Shown here: positions 29,640 through 36,141 of the stretch, one piece after another
How the letters are laid out: each line of letters begins with the position of its first letter
Position numbering within the stretch: the stretch's first letter is position 1
Assembly: GCA_025057645.1 (NCBI GenBank)
Contig: JANXBJ010000001.1
Location: forward strand, 1 to 64,000
Source of the DNA: Anaerolineales bacterium
GTDB lineage: Bacteria > Chloroflexota > Anaerolineae > Anaerolineales > UBA4823
Direction: 5' to 3'
Length of the DNA stretch: 64,000 bases
Notes under the pieces: model-generated
The model's database searches: none
What the model was told of the DNA's origin: nothing
What the model saw: only the letters and a program-made list of their open reading frames with translations
Translations under genes and position numbers: made by a program

Positions 29640-31478
29640 ATGCAACCAACCCCTACGGGAAACAAAATGAAACTCCTTTTCTTTTTCCTTGTCGGTTCCT
29701 TTTGGGCAATCCTACCAGTGCAGCTCGATAATATCGGTGAGAGGATTGCTATCCTCGATTCGTCCCCTTGTGCGCTGTCCCTTTGCGCCGACCCCCTTTG
29801 TCCTCCGCTCTGTCCGCCAACCTTAACTGTGCAACCGGTCCTTCTCAAACATCATGTTGAGGTGTGGATTGAAGATCAGGTCGCCATCACCCGAGTAGAC
29901 CAAATCTTTTATAACCCAAACGACTGGGTGATCGAAGGCACTCACGTGTTCTCCATTCCTCACGAGGCAGCCCTTACCTCCTTCAAGCTCTGGGTAGACG
30001 ACCGAGCAATCGAGGGTGAGGTTTTGGAAGCCACCAAGGCTCGCCAGAAGTATGAGCGAGCGGCCTCAGGTCTGCATGAGTCGGCTTTGCTTGAGTATCT
30101 CGGGAGCAGCGCTGTGCGAGCGCGCGTTTTCCCTATTCCCCCGCACGGAGAAGAACAAATCACCTTGGAATATGCTCAGGTGTTGCCTCTCGAGGGGGGG
30201 CTTCTGCGGTATTCTTATCGCCTAAACGCTGAAAAATTTCCCATGGCACCTTTTGAGTCGTTCAGAATCGACATCAAGCTGCGCTTCTCCACGCCTATCC
30301 TTACGATCTACTCGCCCTCCCACGCAATTTCTGTTGCCCACAAATCGGAAACTGAAGCTCAGGTCAGTTACACAGGAAACTCCTTTCTTCCCACTCGGGA
30401 CTTTTCGTTAGTAATTTCGCTTGGTGAGACCCAAGCTCTTTATCTCTCCACCTTCCGGGATTCCCGCCACCTCTCCGGTGAGGATGGAGTGTTCCTGCTG
30501 CTCTTGTCGCCCCCTCCGCAAATCTTTGCCCAGCCGACTCCTAGGGATGTTCTGCTGGTTCTCGACCGATCCAGCAGTATGGGCGGTGAGAAGTTTCAGC
30601 AGTCTCTCCGGATCGTCAAGTCCATCCTCGATCGCCTAAGGGAGGAAGACCGTTTCAATATCCTCGCCTTCAACGATGATGTGCTTTTGTATAGCTCCGG
30701 CCCGCGCCCGGCATCTGAAGTACCCGAGGCAGAACGCTGGTTGGAGAGCCTGGCCGCCGAAGGCAGTACAAATCTTCACGCCGCTCTGCTCCAAGCGATT
30801 CAAAGGGTTGCTCACGACCGCCCGACCTATTTGTTTCTTTTTACCGATGGCTTGCCTACCGTTGGCGTCCGCGATAGCACGGCTATCCTCGAAGCGGTGC
30901 GGAGGCTAGCGCCGGAAAACCTGCGCATCTTTCCTTTCGGTGTAGGTTACGAGGTCTCCACCTTTTTGCTCGACTCTCTCGCTCAAGAGAACCGCGGTCA
31001 AAGTGTTTATGTCCAGCCTAGTGAAGAACTCAGCCGGAAGGCTTCTACTTTCTACACCTATCTCGACGCGCCTGTGATCACCGAACTCGCTCTTGACTTT
31101 GGCGAAATCGAAGTTTATGACATTTATCCTCCGGTGCTCTCCGATTTATTTGTCGGTGCTCAGCTCTGCGTTTTGGGCAGATATAAAGGAGGGGGTGTGA
31201 CGGAGATTCGGTTAAGCGGTCAAATCAACGCAAAAGCCAAGAATTTCGTCTATCCTGCTCAAAAGTTTGACCAAGAGGGGACAGGTCAACTCTCCCCTTT
31301 CCGGGCCGTTCTTCCTCGCCTGTGGGCAACGCGCAAAATAGACCATTTGCTTACCCAAATTCAACTCCGAGGAGCCGACCCTGAATTGATCGGACGAATT
31401 GTGAACATAAGCATTCGCTACGGTGTAATTGCGCCGTATACTTCCTTCTTTCTTAGTAGCTCAGGGGATTCCCCCTAA
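29640..31478 (+). CDS. Secreted VIT and von Willebrand A domain protein
   Basis: 612 residues from ATG 29640; AAAGGAG abuts this ATG, and ATG 29667 is an alternative. An in-frame GTG at 29469 would add 57 residues with no signal-like features and is disfavoured. The signal sequence is KLLFFFLVGSFWAILPV. A Cys-rich PLCPPLCPP stretch precedes the VIT domain (VAITRVDQIFYNP, EATKARQKYERAASG, VRARVFPIPPHGEEQITLEY). The VWA domain has a complete MIDAS metal site: LVLDRSSSMGG (DxSxS), GSTNLHAAL, LFTDGLPT. VIT/VWA proteins are secreted or envelope adhesion proteins related to inter-alpha-trypsin inhibitor heavy chains. It stands alone before rho. Confidence 0.9.
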   Translation: MQPTPTGNKMKLLFFFLVGSFWAILPVQLDNIGERIAILDSSPCALSLCADPLCPPLCPPTLTVQPVLLKHHVEVWIEDQVAITRVDQIFYNPNDWVIEGTHVFSIPHEAALTSFKLWVDDRAIEGEVLEATKARQKYERAASGLHESALLEYLGSSAVRARVFPIPPHGEEQITLEYAQVLPLEGGLLRYSYRLNAEKFPMAPFESFRIDIKLRFSTPILTIYSPSHAISVAHKSETEAQVSYTGNSFLPTRDFSLVISLGETQALYLSTFRDSRHLSGEDGVFLLLLSPPPQIFAQPTPRDVLLVLDRSSSMGGEKFQQSLRIVKSILDRLREEDRFNILAFNDDVLLYSSGPRPASEVPEAERWLESLAAEGSTNLHAALLQAIQRVAHDRPTYLFLFTDGLPTVGVRDSTAILEAVRRLAPENLRIFPFGVGYEVSTFLLDSLAQENRGQSVYVQPSEELSRKASTFYTYLDAPVITELALDFGEIEVYDIYPPVLSDLFVGAQLCVLGRYKGGGVTEIRLSGQINAKAKNFVYPAQKFDQEGTGQLSPFRAVLPRLWATRKIDHLLTQIQLRGADPELIGRIVNISIRYGVIAPYTSFFLSSSGDSP

Positions 31479-31483
31479 TAGCC

Positions 31484-31534
31484 CAGGGAGTGCCCTAGCC
31501 TTGAGAGTGACGAGTCTACTAAGGCACTTCCCTG
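31484..31534 (+). terminator. Inverted repeat after the VIT/VWA gene
   Basis: CAGGGAGTGCC and GGCACTTCCCTG pair over 11 bp with a single bulged A, enclosing about 28 nt, starting 6 nt after the stop codon. No T-tract follows, so it may be a 3' stabilising hairpin or a weak terminator. Confidence 0.5.
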
Positions 31535-31640
31535 AAGGAGGTTAAAGGTTAGTAGAAGAGAGTTAGTGCAAAGCACTGTAGGTAGGGAGACTTTCCTCAG
31601 TCTAAGTCACCCTAAAAGGCCAAAAACTCGATCAAAACCC

Positions 31641-31671
31641 TTGTCAAAACCGGTAAGTTATGGTGTATAAT
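31641..31671 (+). promoter_or_regulatory. Promoter of rho
   Basis: TTGTCA (31641-31646), 19-bp spacer, then TATAAT (31666-31671). Transcription from about 31678 leaves an untranslated leader of about 325 nt before the rho ATG. Confidence 0.6.
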
Positions 31672-31686
31672 AGGGCCGCTGGGGAC

Positions 31687-31784
31687 GATATCCGAATTCG
31701 CAGGATACCTCCACCTTGAGTCGGTTTCATTTTACCGGATGCTCCTGTTTCAGGTGGCTTTGGAGAATTAGCGAATTCCGAATC
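31687..31784 (+). ncRNA. Structured element in the rho leader
   Basis: Nested pairing can be read directly. The outer stem joins CGAATTCGC (31693-31701) with GCGAATTCCG (31771-31780), extended by GAT/ATC around one bulge and one mismatch. The middle stem is CCACCT (31711-31716) with AGGTGG (31752-31757). The inner hairpin is CGGT/ACCG (31722-31737). It begins close to the predicted transcription start. A regulatory role is inferred. Confidence 0.45.
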
Positions 31785-31795
31785 GATGTGTAAAG

Positions 31796-31851
31796 CTGTC
31801 TCTATATCCACTCACTCTGTTTCTCAACCTATCATCTGGATTTTCTCCAGT
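31796..31851 (+). promoter_or_regulatory. C-rich, G-poor stretch in the rho leader (rut-like)
   Basis: By hand count, 31801-31850 has 16 C and 4 G and is dominated by pyrimidines. Such C>G single-stranded RNA is what Rho loads on. Its place in the rho leader would fit autogenous attenuation as known in E. coli; here that is inference. Confidence 0.4.
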
Positions 31852-32004
31852 TCTGCAGAGGCCTTCCGAGTTTGAGTCGTCCCAAGACCAATATCACAAA
31901 CAGGGATCTCCGCTAGCGTATAGACACTCCATCGACGACTGCCCTCATGGAGAGCAGACGCCAAATTTTGAATAACCAGAAAACCCAAGGGAAGAGAAGA
32001 AGCG

Positions 32005-33285
32005 ATGAAATTGGCTGAATTAGAAAATATTCCTCTATCGGAACTACGCCAAATGGCGATGGAACTGAACGTTCCAAACGCCAACCGCATGAAAAAGGAG
32101 GATCTTATCCTTCACATCCGTCAAGCGGAGGGGGAACAGGAAGGGTTAGAGGTTCGAGGTGGAATCTTGGAGATCATGAGTGAGGGGATCGGCTTCTTGA
32201 GGTCAGGGCATTACACTCCTGGGCCCTTCGATGTTTATGTTTCCCAATCCCAGATTCGGCGCTACAATTTGAGGACTGGAGACTTGGTGATCGGTCAAGT
32301 GCGCCCGCCGCGCGAGTCGGAACGCCACTATAGTCTCCTCAAAGTAGAGAGTGTCAATGGCCTTGACCCCGAAGAGGCGCGCAACCGCCCTAATTTTGAA
32401 TCCCTAACCCCCATTTTCCCCGATACACGCTTTGACCTCGAGACTGACCGTTATACCCTATCCACGCGTTTGATCAACCTGATCAGCCCGATTGGCCGTG
32501 GGCAGCGGGGGCTGATTGTTTCGCCGCCCAAGGCTGGGAAGACCACTATTCTGAAGCAGATCGCTAATGCGATTTCTACTAAGTATCCTGACGTTCACCT
32601 GATGGTGGCGCTGATCGGTGAGCGTCCGGAAGAAGTTACTGATATGGATCGGTCGGTTGATGCCGAAGTGATCTCCTCAACTTTTGACGAGCCGGTTACC
32701 TCTCATGTGCGCATTGCCGAGATGGCCCTCGAACGCGCTAAGCGATTGGTTGAGATTGGCCGCCATGTGGTCATTCTGATGGACTCGATTACCCGGCTAG
32801 CCCGAGCCTATAATCTTGTGGTTACCCCTTCGGGACGTACCTTGTCCGGCGGGATCGACCCCTCGGCGCTCTATCCCCCCAAGCGTTTCTTTGGTGCAGC
32901 CCGTAATCTGGAAGAGGGTGGTTCACTGACGATCATCGCCACGTGTCTGGTGGATACCGGCTCGCGCATGGACGACGTGGTATATGAGGAATTCAAAGGC
33001 ACGGGGAACATGGAGCTTCATCTCTCGCGCCGCTTGCAGGAACGGCGCATCTTCCCGGCTATCGACATTGAGCGCTCTTCGACCCGACGCGAAGAACTCT
33101 TGCTGGGTCCGGATATCACTCAGAGAGTGTGGCTGATGCGTCGCATGTACGATGCAATGATCACTCCACCTCCGCACGGGGCCGGTATGGATCCGACAAC
33201 CGCTACCGAGGCCATCTTACAGCGGCTAGCGCGCACAGCAAATAATCAGGAATTTCTCGAGACCCTGAGCGAAGACCTGGACTAG
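32005..33285 (+). CDS. rho: Transcription termination factor Rho
   Basis: 426 residues. Hexameric RNA-dependent ATPase that ends transcription. The Rho-N helical domain ([26 protein letters not shown]) is followed by the cold-shock-like RNA-binding domain ([31 protein letters not shown]), Walker [10 protein letters not shown] at 173-181, Walker [16 protein letters not shown], and Q/R-loop region [20 protein letters not shown]. No insertion domain, so it is the compact form. An AAGGGAAGAGAAG Shine-Dalgarno precedes ATG 32005. The long folded leader upstream suggests control of its own synthesis. A 60-residue protein gene follows. Confidence 0.97.
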   Translation: MKLAELENIPLSELRQMAMELNVPNANRMKKEDLILHIRQAEGEQEGLEVRGGILEIMSEGIGFLRSGHYTPGPFDVYVSQSQIRRYNLRTGDLVIGQVRPPRESERHYSLLKVESVNGLDPEEARNRPNFESLTPIFPDTRFDLETDRYTLSTRLINLISPIGRGQRGLIVSPPKAGKTTILKQIANAISTKYPDVHLMVALIGERPEEVTDMDRSVDAEVISSTFDEPVTSHVRIAEMALERAKRLVEIGRHVVILMDSITRLARAYNLVVTPSGRTLSGGIDPSALYPPKRFFGAARNLEEGGSLTIIATCLVDTGSRMDDVVYEEFKGTGNMELHLSRRLQERRIFPAIDIERSSTRREELLLGPDITQRVWLMRRMYDAMITPPPHGAGMDPTTATEAILQRLARTANNQEFLETLSEDLD

Positions 33286-33308
33286 TTATTTTCCCAAAGG
33301 AGGAAACT

Positions 33309-33491
33309 GTGGCTAAAGACACGCCTGAACCCGAAACCATGGTCCTAGCCGAAACAGATAATTACCTCGCTTGGCAGGCTCAAGAACCTGATGGAGAGAC
33401 TACATACCACCTAGAGCTCAATAATGTGACCTTGCACTTCTTCCAAGAAGAGTGGGATGAGTTCCTTGCCTTAGTGAGGATGCTCAGTTAG
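33309..33491 (+). CDS. Small acidic conserved-looking protein downstream of rho
   Basis: 60 residues starting at GTG 33309, with a strong AGGAGG Shine-Dalgarno and 23 bp after rho. The sequence is acidic and aromatic (NYLAWQAQEPDGETTYHLEL, FFQEEWDEFLALVRML) and looks like a small beta-beta-beta-alpha fold. No signal peptide, membrane helix or Cys. I do not recognise the family. Co-transcription with rho is likely from spacing. Confidence 0.75.
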   Translation: MAKDTPEPETMVLAETDNYLAWQAQEPDGETTYHLELNNVTLHFFQEEWDEFLALVRMLS

Positions 33492-33582
33492 CGCGGTAGG
33501 GTGCAATTGCCCGGCTGTCTTTGATACAAGAGGTCTTGCGGGGAGGAAAAATAGCCCTGCAATTCCCAAGGCCACCCCTTGG

Positions 33583-34116
33583 TTATAGCTTTTGATCGCA
33601 GAGGAAAGCATAACTGCAGACTCGGCAACGTGCTGCTTCTTGATGGGATCTAGACACGTTGCTGCAGGTTTCTGCTTGCCGCATTTGGTCAAGCAACTCG
33701 AGCAGCTTCCTTTTGCTTTGCTCGTTGAATTCAATCCGGAAGGTGTAGCCCACGTTGTCTCTTGGCAAGCGACTGCGATAATGCAAATATCCGTAACGTG
33801 GCCGCACCTTATAGGTCTCCTCAACCAGCAAGCAGTAGGCGAGCAATTGAAGGGTGTGGGCTTCATAGGGTTGCTGCGGGAGATTGCGGGTAGTTTTGAC
33901 CTCAACCGGGATCCATTCTTTTCCGATGCGAATGAGGTAATCGGGTCGCCCAGCTAGGCGGTAACGCTTAGAGAATAAAGGTGGGGGACGTTGGCCTTCG
34001 TGCAAATCTAGGGCGACAAGTCTTCCCGAAGGTAGCCCGTTCCGGACTCTTTGGCGGTGACCCCACCAAAGCAGCAACAGCGCGACCGCAGCAATCAGGA
34101 TGGAGAGGACGATCAT
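33583..34116 (-). CDS. Membrane-anchored Cas4-like PD-(D/E)XK nuclease, catalytic chain
   Basis: 177 residues. Residues 1-19 are a membrane helix (IVLSILIAAVALLLLWWG). The RecB/Cas4-type nuclease core follows: GRPDYL with Asp59, PVEVKTT with Glu72 and Lys74 (the D...ExK metal site), and QLLAY (Q90, Y94). The C-terminus has Cys151, Cys164, Cys167 and Cys173 (CRVCSYAFLC), resembling the three distal iron-sulphur ligands of Cas4. Cas4's usual N-terminal part with the remaining Cys is absent here but is encoded by the gene 16 bp upstream. No other cas gene or CRISPR array is in the window. A GAGGGAGG Shine-Dalgarno is close to the ATG. Probable role: DNA-end processing at the membrane; unproven. 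Confidence 0.8.
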   Translation of the reverse strand: MIVLSILIAAVALLLLWWGHRQRVRNGLPSGRLVALDLHEGQRPPPLFSKRYRLAGRPDYLIRIGKEWIPVEVKTTRNLPQQPYEAHTLQLLAYCLLVEETYKVRPRYGYLHYRSRLPRDNVGYTFRIEFNEQSKRKLLELLDQMRQAETCSNVSRSHQEAARCRVCSYAFLCDQKL

Positions 34117-34132
34117 GCCTCCCTCTTAGGGC

Positions 34133-34360
34133 CTATCTGGCAAGTTGCCACAATAGAATTGTGGTTGCCAAGAAGAGCAGCAAATAGGCTGCTCGGATTG
34201 TCCATATCGCCTGACGCAGGCGATGGGCGTGGAGGTGGTGAGCCAACTGACCGCTTTCTAGATCGGGTTGGTTTTCACTTGGTATTCCTTGGAGACGATA
34301 CCACCACGCCCGTTGGCAATACCAAAATGAGCTAATCTCTGAGGCCCGAATAATCCGCAT
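34133..34360 (-). CDS. Cas4-like N-terminal segment with membrane helix
   Basis: 75 residues. The start MRIIRASEISSFWYCQRAWWY is the characteristic N-terminus of Cas4/RecB-like Dna2 families, with Cys15 equivalent to the first iron-sulphur ligand, then GQLAHHLHAHRL; a membrane helix occupies 52-73 (IWTIRAAYLLLFLATTILLWQL). It ends 16 bp before the catalytic chain, which starts with its own membrane helix. Together they look like one Cas4-like protein split at a two-helix membrane hairpin. It follows the translin gene by 18 bp. A sequencing frameshift is unlikely because each half has its own start, and the stop and new start fall between two complete helices. Confidence 0.75.
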   Translation of the reverse strand: MRIIRASEISSFWYCQRAWWYRLQGIPSENQPDLESGQLAHHLHAHRLRQAIWTIRAAYLLLFLATTILLWQLAR

Positions 34361-34378
34361 CGTAAGCTCCCAGTTACT

Positions 34379-35023
34379 TTAGAGAGGAAGGCAGCCATTC
34401 AGCTTTTCTTCGAGCAGCCGCAGGCTTTCTTCTAGTTTTTCATGGCGCAGGCTGAGGGTTAGGTCGCCGCGTGTGCGCTCGATTAGGCTACGGGCAATAT
34501 CGGTCAGGCGCCGCAAACCGCCGGTGATCGCCTCCGGGTAATCCATAGTGACCAGCACGGCGAAGATGTCGTCCATGTAGGTGAGCATCCGCTCTGCCTC
34601 CTGCGTATTCGCAAGACGCAGGGAGTCCAGACAACGCCGGCGTAGTTCCCCGATGGCTTCAGCCATCCCCTTCAGATATGTTGCATACTCCAATTCTAAC
34701 TGTTCGGGGGTAGGCAAATGCCCCTCTCCGGTGAGCGAATAGACGATCACTGCTTCGGCATATTCTTTTAAGGCGTCTTGAGTATAGCCCTCGAAATAAA
34801 TCTCCGGAAAGAGCGCCAGGTTTTGGCGCAGGCTTTTCACCAAAACTGATGCCTTCTCCATTTCCTCCAGAGCGGTTGCTCTTTCTTCGCGATGAATGGC
34901 ACGAATTGCATTGGCGCAATGGCGCGTTAGGGCGCGCGCTTGAGACAAGGCTTCTTCGCGCGCTGCGGTTCGCGAGGCAAACGCAGCGTGGATAGTTTCG
35001 GCGATCTCCTCAAGGTTATCCAT
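34379..35023 (-). CDS. Translin-family protein
   Basis: 214 residues, all-helical. Matches the prokaryotic translin family (COG2178 type): ARALTRHCANAIRAIHREE, GYTQDALKEYAEA, YLKGMAEAIGELRRRCLDSL, MDDIFAVLVTMDYPEAITGGLRR and ARSLIERTRGDLTLSLR. Eukaryotic translin binds ssDNA/RNA, and its partner TRAX supplies an RNase site of acidic residues. Glu87 and Glu90 here (LKEYAEA) correspond to the TRAX Q-EYVEA pair, and Asp151/152 to a further acidic position, so ribonuclease activity is possible. Translin genes are common in archaea and sparse in bacteria. It leads the operon with the two Cas4-like chains; ssb lies upstream on the same strand. Confidence 0.85.
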   Translation of the reverse strand: MDNLEEIAETIHAAFASRTAAREEALSQARALTRHCANAIRAIHREERATALEEMEKASVLVKSLRQNLALFPEIYFEGYTQDALKEYAEAVIVYSLTGEGHLPTPEQLELEYATYLKGMAEAIGELRRRCLDSLRLANTQEAERMLTYMDDIFAVLVTMDYPEAITGGLRRLTDIARSLIERTRGDLTLSLRHEKLEESLRLLEEKLNGCLPL

Positions 35024-35369
35024 GGACTTGCTCTGACCTTATTTAATCTGGAGAGAGGTGAATAGACAGGATAGTTGGTCCGCTAATGAGAGTTCCTTCG
35101 CAGCCGCTTCGTGATCAGCAATATTTTCTACCGGCGCCCGCTGGGATAAGTTGGTCCCAGCGGAGAGACACCGATTCAAGACTAATTAGCGGTTATGCCA
35201 TGCCTAGCAGCATTTGGGCAAGGCTAAAGACGGTTCCTGAGATGAAATGAGCCATAAAGTGGGTGTACTAACCGGCAGACCAGAGACTTCTCAAACTTCG
35301 GTAGGGATGGACAGGCTAGCCTCCTGCTCGGTCACTGCTCTTTGAACCTCTAAAAGAGGATCCTTCGGG
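35024..35369 (-). other. Intergenic region between ssb and translin with hairpins
   Basis: About 346 bases without a supported gene. It contains a perfect 9-bp hairpin (CCGCTGGGA / TCCCAGCGG, 35138-35163) and a smaller CCTCT/AGAGG hairpin just after ssb (near 35347-35359). These could separate ssb transcription from the translin operon. No clear promoter for translin was identified. Confidence 0.5.
35138..35163. repeat. 9-bp perfect hairpin upstream of translin
   Basis: CCGCTGGGA and TCCCAGCGG around an 8-nt loop, with no T-tract. Possibly a processing or termination structure in the ssb-translin spacer. Confidence 0.45.
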
Positions 35370-35792
35370 CTAGAAGGGAATGTCCTCTTCTCCGCCGCTC
35401 TCGAGCTCGCTCAACTCGGTTAGGGGCTCAGTGGCTTCGGTTTCGGCCCGTGGAGACAAGAAGCGAAATGTGCGTGCACTGACCTCGAATGAGGCCGCAA
35501 CTGTGCCGTCTTGACGATTCCAGGTGCGCGGCCCGCCAGTAGAAGCATCTACCACTAGGCGACCCTCTACGAGGACTTTTGCTCCCTTCTTGAGATATTG
35601 ATTGGCCACTTCGGCTTGTTTTCCCCAAACCGAGACGCGAAACCAAATTGTCCGAGAAATGCGTTCACCGGTGCTAGAGGTATAGCTATCATCCACAGCA
35701 ACCGAAAAGGTGGTTACAGCTTGGCCAGTGGGGGTGTAGCGCATCTCGGGATCGCGTCCCAGATTGCCGGCGAGGATAATCGTGTGGTACAT
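35370..35792 (-). CDS. ssb: Single-stranded DNA-binding protein
   Basis: 140 residues. OB-fold with MYHTIILAGNLGRDPEMRYTPTGQAVTTFSVAVDD, GERISRTIWFRVSVWGKQAEVANQYLKKGAKVLVEGRL, then an acidic tail ending GGEEDIPF, the conserved tip that recruits repair and replication proteins. AAGGAG precedes the ATG; TATAAG upstream near 35820-35825 (minus strand) is a plausible -10. No rpsF or rpsR neighbour, so ssb stands alone here. Confidence 0.95.
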   Translation of the reverse strand: MYHTIILAGNLGRDPEMRYTPTGQAVTTFSVAVDDSYTSSTGERISRTIWFRVSVWGKQAEVANQYLKKGAKVLVEGRLVVDASTGGPRTWNRQDGTVAASFEVSARTFRFLSPRAETEATEPLTELSELESGGEEDIPF

Positions 35793-35858
35793 GATTTTCT
35801 CCTTCTTAGGAATAGATGCTTATATTTTTGCTAATAGCTCGCCTCGTCTTCGTTCGAT

Positions 35859-35864
35859 TATAAT
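35859..35864 (+). promoter_or_regulatory. -10 box (TATAAT) for the structured ncRNA
   Basis: Perfect TATAAT placed about 7 nt before the 5' end of a folded region with no coding content. The -35 is weak. Confidence 0.5.
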
Positions 35865-35870
35865 GCATCA

Positions 35871-36026
35871 CTTTGGAAAAAGCTCTCCCAATTTGCCGCA
35901 AACCTCCATTCTCTCTGCCCACTGCGGGCTAGAGGGAGATGCCGGAGCGGGGGTTGTCTGCAAAGTCCTTTAGCGATCGATCAAGTGGGTCCAGGCATAA
36001 GCTGTGCAAGCAAGGGGGCTTTTTCG
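35871..36026 (+). ncRNA. Structured small RNA, possibly 6S RNA
   Basis: About 155 nt between ssb and coaBC. A 12-bp closing stem pairs GAAAAAGCTCTC (35876-35887) with GGGGGCTTTTTC (36014-36025), with two G-U pairs; the 3' arm ends in TTTTT and doubles as a terminator. Inside, TTTGC/GCAAA, CAA/TTG and CCTCC/GGGGG segments lead to a strong apical hairpin, TTCTCTCTGCCC with GGGC-T-AGAGGGAG around ACTGC (35909-35937). A 3' internal loop of about 45 nt remains. A TATAAT box sits at the expected distance upstream. The closing stem, large internal loop and long apical arm are the plan of 6S RNA, which traps RNA polymerase; the identity is tentative and no conserved 6S sequence was confirmed. Confidence 0.45.
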
Positions 36027-36128
36027 TTGTTTCAAACGCTTCGGATGACCGGGAGCCCTGTGCACTACTTTGGCCGGCCGATCTCTATAAGGGAGGCATT
36101 GATTCCCACGCTATGAGGGAGAATATTG

Positions 36129-36134
36129 TAAAAT
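36129..36134 (+). promoter_or_regulatory. -10 box (TAAAAT) for coaBC, probably leaderless
   Basis: TAAAAT ends 7 nt before the GTG start of coaBC, so transcription should start at the start codon. No Shine-Dalgarno precedes the GTG. Confidence 0.4.
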
Positions 36135-36141
36135 AGGCCCT

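Noticed and set aside
34117-34132. Sequencing frameshift splitting one Cas4-like gene
   Set aside because: There is a clean stop, a 16-bp gap, a Shine-Dalgarno and a new ATG, with a complete membrane helix on each side. An artefact is possible but less likely.
33583-34360. CRISPR-associated Cas4
   Set aside because: No repeats, spacers or other cas genes nearby, and both chains carry membrane helices, so CRISPR adaptation is not supported here.
35871-36026. SRP RNA, tmRNA or RNase P RNA
   Set aside because: No GGAAGG-type SRP loop, no tRNA-like ends or tag frame, and too short for RNase P.
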